From: Chloroflexota bacterium
GTDB taxonomy: Bacteria; Chloroflexota; Anaerolineae; JACRMK01
Length of the DNA: 7,611 nt
Reading direction: 5' to 3'
Assembly (NCBI GenBank): GCA_016200765.1
Contig: JACQEC010000297.1
Location: 1-7,611 of the forward strand
Positions 5,814 to 7,611 of the stretch are shown here, one piece after another (position 1 is the first letter of the stretch; each line of letters begins with the position of its first letter). The notes beneath the pieces were generated by a model that was not told the DNA's origin, did not search any database, and was given only the letters and a program-made list of their open reading frames with translations. The position numbers and the translations under genes are program-made.

Positions 5814-6665
5814 CTATCGGTACTCGTAAAAACCTTTGCCGGTCTTGCGACCGTAGTAGCCGGCCGTGACCATGCGGCGCATCAGCACCGGCGCGGCATA
5901 GCGCGCGTTCTTCGTCTCGGCGAACATGGCATCGGCGATGTAGAGCGTCGTGTCAATGCCCACAAAGTCGAGCAGGGTCAGCGGCCCCATCGGGTGGTTG
6001 AGGCCGAGGTGGATGCCGGTGTCAATATCCTCTTTCGCGGCGATGCCTTCTTCGAGCATCCGCACCGCGTCGAGCAGGTAGGGCACCAACAGCGCGTTGA
6101 CGATGAAGCCGGGCGTGTCCTTGGCCACGATGACCTGCTTGCCGAGCGACTGGCCGAAGGCGCGCGCCGCGGCGTAGGTTTCCTCGCTGGTGACGAACGT
6201 GCGCACCATTTCCAACAGCGGCATGACCGGCACCGGGTTGAAGAAGTGCATCCCCAGGACCTGCGCCGGGCGCGCGGTCATCGCGGCCATGTCAATGATC
6301 GAGAGCGACGAGGTGTTGGATGAGAGGATCGCGTGCGGCGGCGTGACTTCATCCAGCCGGGCGAATATTTTCTTCTTCGCGTCGAGGTTCTCGATCACCG
6401 CCTCGACGGCGAAGTCGCAGCTGTCGAACTGCGCGAGGTCAGTCGTGCCGCGAATGCGCGCCCACGCCGCGTCGCGCGCTTCCGCGCTCAACTTATTGCG
6501 CTCGACCGCTTTCGTCAGGCTGGCCTTGATGCGCTCAAGCCCCTTGTTGAGCAGAGCCTCGTTGACCTCCATCACCACCACGTCGTAGCCGCTCTTGGCG
6601 CACACCTCGGCGATGCCCGATCCCATCAACCCGCAACCCACCACGCCGACCGTCTTGATATTCAT
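5814..6665 (-). CDS. hbd: 3-hydroxyacyl-CoA (3-hydroxybutyryl-CoA) dehydrogenase
   Basis: A full-length 283-residue member of the short 3-hydroxyacyl-CoA dehydrogenase family. It interconverts 3-hydroxyacyl-CoA and 3-ketoacyl-CoA with NAD(P). The N-terminal Rossmann motif is VVGCGLMGSG (G10, G12, G15), with E33 after the second strand. Catalytic residues fall at the spacing known for human HADH: S119, H140 (GMHFFNP), E152 and N190. The C-terminal helical dimerisation domain includes HPMGPLTLLDFVGID (224-238). The ATG at 6665 follows GGAGG at good spacing. Substrate chain length cannot be decided: butyrate/PHB metabolism, beta-oxidation and phenylacetate degradation all use this family. No thiolase or crotonase lies beside it. 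It heads the signalling operon 16 nt before the vWA gene, which is unexpected for a metabolic enzyme and may reflect shared transcription only. Confidence 0.95.
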   Translation of the reverse strand: MNIKTVGVVGCGLMGSGIAEVCAKSGYDVVVMEVNEALLNKGLERIKASLTKAVERNKLSAEARDAAWARIRGTTDLAQFDSCDFAVEAVIENLDAKKKIFARLDEVTPPHAILSSNTSSLSIIDMAAMTARPAQVLGMHFFNPVPVMPLLEMVRTFVTSEETYAAARAFGQSLGKQVIVAKDTPGFIVNALLVPYLLDAVRMLEEGIAAKEDIDTGIHLGLNHPMGPLTLLDFVGIDTTLYIADAMFAETKNARYAAPVLMRRMVTAGYYGRKTGKGFYEYR

Positions 6666-6689
6666 CTGCTGGCCTCCGCCGTTTAGGTA

Positions 6690-6712
6690 GGGGCAGGTCT
6701 TGTACCTGCCCT
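6690..6712. repeat. Hairpin GGGCAGGT-N5-ACCTGCCC in the hbd leader
   Basis: Arms 6691-6698 and 6704-6711 are perfect 8-bp reverse complements around the loop cttgt. The second half, gtacctgccc (6702-6711), recurs at 6719-6728. The element opens with GTAGGGGC (6687-6694), the same 8-mer that heads the two larger palindromes further right, so it looks like a short member of one repeat style. It lies between the predicted promoter and the hbd ribosome-binding site and would be transcribed in the leader. No U-run follows on the minus strand, so I do not call it a terminator. Confidence 0.7.
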
Positions 6713-6742
6713 CTGGCCGTACCTGCCCGCTTGGCGATTGCT

Positions 6743-6771
6743 ATTCTACCACGCGCCCACCCGGCGGGCAA
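6743..6771 (-). promoter_or_regulatory. Predicted sigma70-type promoter for the hbd/vWA/PP2C operon
   Basis: On the minus strand TTGCCC (6766-6771) is followed by 17 bases and then TAGAAT (6743-6748). The -10 matches the consensus at 5 of 6 positions and the -35 at 4 of 6, with ideal spacing. Transcription would start near 6736, giving a leader of about 70 nt that contains the GGGCAGGT hairpin before the ATG at 6665. A small hairpin, cgcaac-ttcc-gttgcg (6775-6790), lies just upstream of the -35 and could be an operator. This is by eye only. Confidence 0.5.
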
Positions 6772-6847
6772 CGCCGCAACTTCCGTTGCGTGTGAGCGCG
6801 TTCCGCGTTGATGCCGTCAAAACGCATTAACGCGCGCACCTCCACCG

Positions 6848-6926
6848 GTAGGGGCGAAGCGGCGCGCACGAATCACCGCGTGAACGACCAGGCCCGTTGC
6901 GCGCGGCTTCGCCCATTCCGCGCACG
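6848..6926. repeat. 79-bp palindromic repeat, copy 1
   Basis: It is identical over 79 bases to 7031-7109. It contains near-perfect 17-bp inverted arms, gggcgaagcggcgcgca (6852-6868) and tgcgcgcggcttcgccc (6898-6914), with one internal G/G mismatch and a 29-base loop. The GTAGGGGCGAAG head with a CTTCGCCC close resembles non-autonomous palindromic repeats I associate with Chloroflexota. Similarity to copy 2 resumes to the right through CTCACATCTCCG. The copy is also bracketed by a 10-bp inverted pair, tgtgagcgcg (6791-6800) and cgcgctcaca (6925-6934). Confidence 0.85.
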
Positions 6927-7030
6927 CGCTCACATCTCCGACGATTCTGCGCCATACCCCGATCAATCACTCGTCACCCGTTCCTAAAACCGACGATAGC
7001 CCGCGCCTTGACCCGTCTCGTAACCGCCGC

Positions 7031-7165
7031 GTAGGGGCGAAGCGGCGCGCACGAATCACCGCGTGAACGACCAGGCCCGTTGCGCGCGGCTTCGCCCATT
7101 CCGCGCACGAATCACCGCGTGAACGAGCAGGCCAGTCGCGCGCGGCTTCGCCCGTTCCGCGCACG
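7031..7165. repeat. Palindromic repeat copy 2 with a 56-bp tandem duplication
   Basis: Bases 7031-7109 are identical to copy 1, with arms at 7035-7051 and 7081-7097. Unlike copy 1, the interior is then repeated: 7110-7165 is a second, slightly diverged copy of 7054-7109 at period 56 (for example gaccagg has become gagcagg, and cccattcc has become cccgttcc). After the second unit the sequence rejoins the flank seen at copy 1 (CTCACATCTCCG). This looks like an internal tandem expansion of one repeat. It is not a CRISPR: two units only, directly abutting, with no spacers. Confidence 0.85.
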
Positions 7166-7374
7166 CTCTCACATCTCCGGGCAATCTGGTGGTCACCCCA
7201 CAGACTCTAACGCCTTCCACCACCAAGCGGCAAGTAATCCGTCAAGTCATGCGCCGGAAGGTTGTGACAATGACTGCCACGCATACCGACTTTCCGCAAA
7301 ACCCTACCCTCTGCAGAAAGGCATAAGTCCGCCTGTCACATTCACCCCGCCTCCCCCATTGCCCACGGTCTTTC

Positions 7375-7407
7375 AACGCGCCACGCACAACGCTTAACGC
7401 GCCACGC
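7375..7407. repeat. 12-bp direct repeat aacgcgccacgc, two copies
   Basis: The 12-mer occurs at 7375-7386 and 7396-7407, separated by nine bases, immediately after the dipeptidase stop codon. It may be part of a dispersed low-complexity repeat. There is no stem-loop with a U-run to call it a terminator. Confidence 0.6.
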
Positions 7408-7408
7408 C

Positions 7409-7611
7409 TCACGCCCGGGTCGCGCGCCCGCCCAGCACGCTCTGGAAGACGCGCATCCAATTGCCGTAGAGGATTTTTTCGATCTCGCCGTCGCGATAGC
7501 CGCGCTCGATCAACCGGCGCGTCAGGTTGCGCGCGTGCTCGTGCCTCCGCAAATCCGGCAGGAAGTTGGCCTTGACGAGCTTGCGCTCCAGTTCTGCTTT
7601 CTGCGCTTCGC
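7409..7611 (-). CDS. Membrane dipeptidase (peptidase family M19), C-terminal part
   Basis: The minus-strand frame runs off the right edge, leaving 66 residues before TGA at 7409-7411. The segment NLTRRLIERGYRDGEIEKIL followed by YGNWMRVFQSV matches the C-terminal helix pair and 'G-N-LRV' ending of renal-dipeptidase-like (M19) zinc enzymes. These hydrolyse dipeptides. The zinc ligands lie upstream, outside the window, so activity cannot be judged. It is codirectional with the operon downstream, but 740 bases and a predicted promoter separate them, so it is probably a separate transcription unit. Confidence 0.75.
   Translation of the reverse strand, partial: EAQKAELERKLVKANFLPDLRRHEHARNLTRRLIERGYRDGEIEKILYGNWMRVFQSVLGGRATRA

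Larger units (their letters stand above)
6666..7408. other. Gene-free, repeat-rich intergenic region
   Basis: I see no credible gene in these 743 bases. Short open frames on either strand run through the repeats and have no ribosome-binding sites or recognisable protein pattern. From left to right it holds the hbd leader hairpin, the predicted promoter, repeat copy 1 (6848-6926), about 100 unexplained bases, repeat copy 2 with its tandem expansion (7031-7165), about 200 unexplained bases (7166-7374) and a 12-bp direct repeat next to the dipeptidase stop. No tRNA or CRISPR pattern is visible. Confidence 0.7.

Noticed and set aside
7054..7165. Possible CRISPR array
   Set aside because: There are only two directly abutting 56-bp units with no spacers. 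The element is palindromic and occurs elsewhere as a single unit.
6967..7397. Short open frames through the repeat region
   Set aside because: They run through repeats, lack ribosome-binding sites and show no recognisable protein features.

Overview
The window looks like a GC-rich bacterial chromosome segment, most likely from the Chloroflexota (Anaerolineae or a related class). This is an inference from gene content (DUF4160 with DUF2442, a kinase/phosphatase/vWA cluster, a family M19 dipeptidase) and from palindromic intergenic repeats headed GTAGGGGC. No rRNA or other phylogenetic marker is present. Every intact gene lies on the minus strand, so transcription runs from high to low coordinates.

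Right end (7611 to 6666). The window opens inside a gene whose C-terminal 66 codons resemble a membrane dipeptidase (peptidase family M19). About 740 bases without a credible gene follow. They hold two copies of a GC-rich palindromic repeat, one enlarged by a 56-bp tandem duplication, a third smaller hairpin with the same GTAGGGGC head, and a good sigma70-type promoter pointing at the next gene.

Centre (6665 to 813). Seven minus-strand genes run in a row: 3-hydroxyacyl-CoA dehydrogenase (hbd-like), a TerY-like vWA protein, a PP2C phosphatase, a 402-residue membrane protein of unknown function, a Ser/Thr-type kinase with a zinc ribbon and a beta-rich C-terminal domain, DUF4160 and DUF2442. Gaps are 16 nt, 10 nt, a 4-nt ATGA overlap, 174 nt, 4 nt and 7 nt. 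The vWA, PP2C and kinase genes match the set described from comparative genomics as the TerY-P triad: a MIDAS metal-binding scaffold plus opposing kinase and phosphatase. The unusual parts are the membrane protein placed between phosphatase and kinase, the acyl-CoA dehydrogenase at the head, and the DUF4160/DUF2442 pair at the tail. The 174-nt gap before the kinase is filled by a palindromic dispersed repeat.

Left end (826 to 1). Base composition falls and mobile-element debris appears. There is the terminal stub of an IS3-like element abutting the DUF2442 stop, then an orphan gene with a probable single-base frameshift in a G run, then the C-terminal end of a transposase on the plus strand, convergent with the orphan gene.

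The best candidate for an under-described system is the central signalling cluster: a TerY-P-like phospho-switch with a dedicated membrane component, possibly linked to a TA-like pair.
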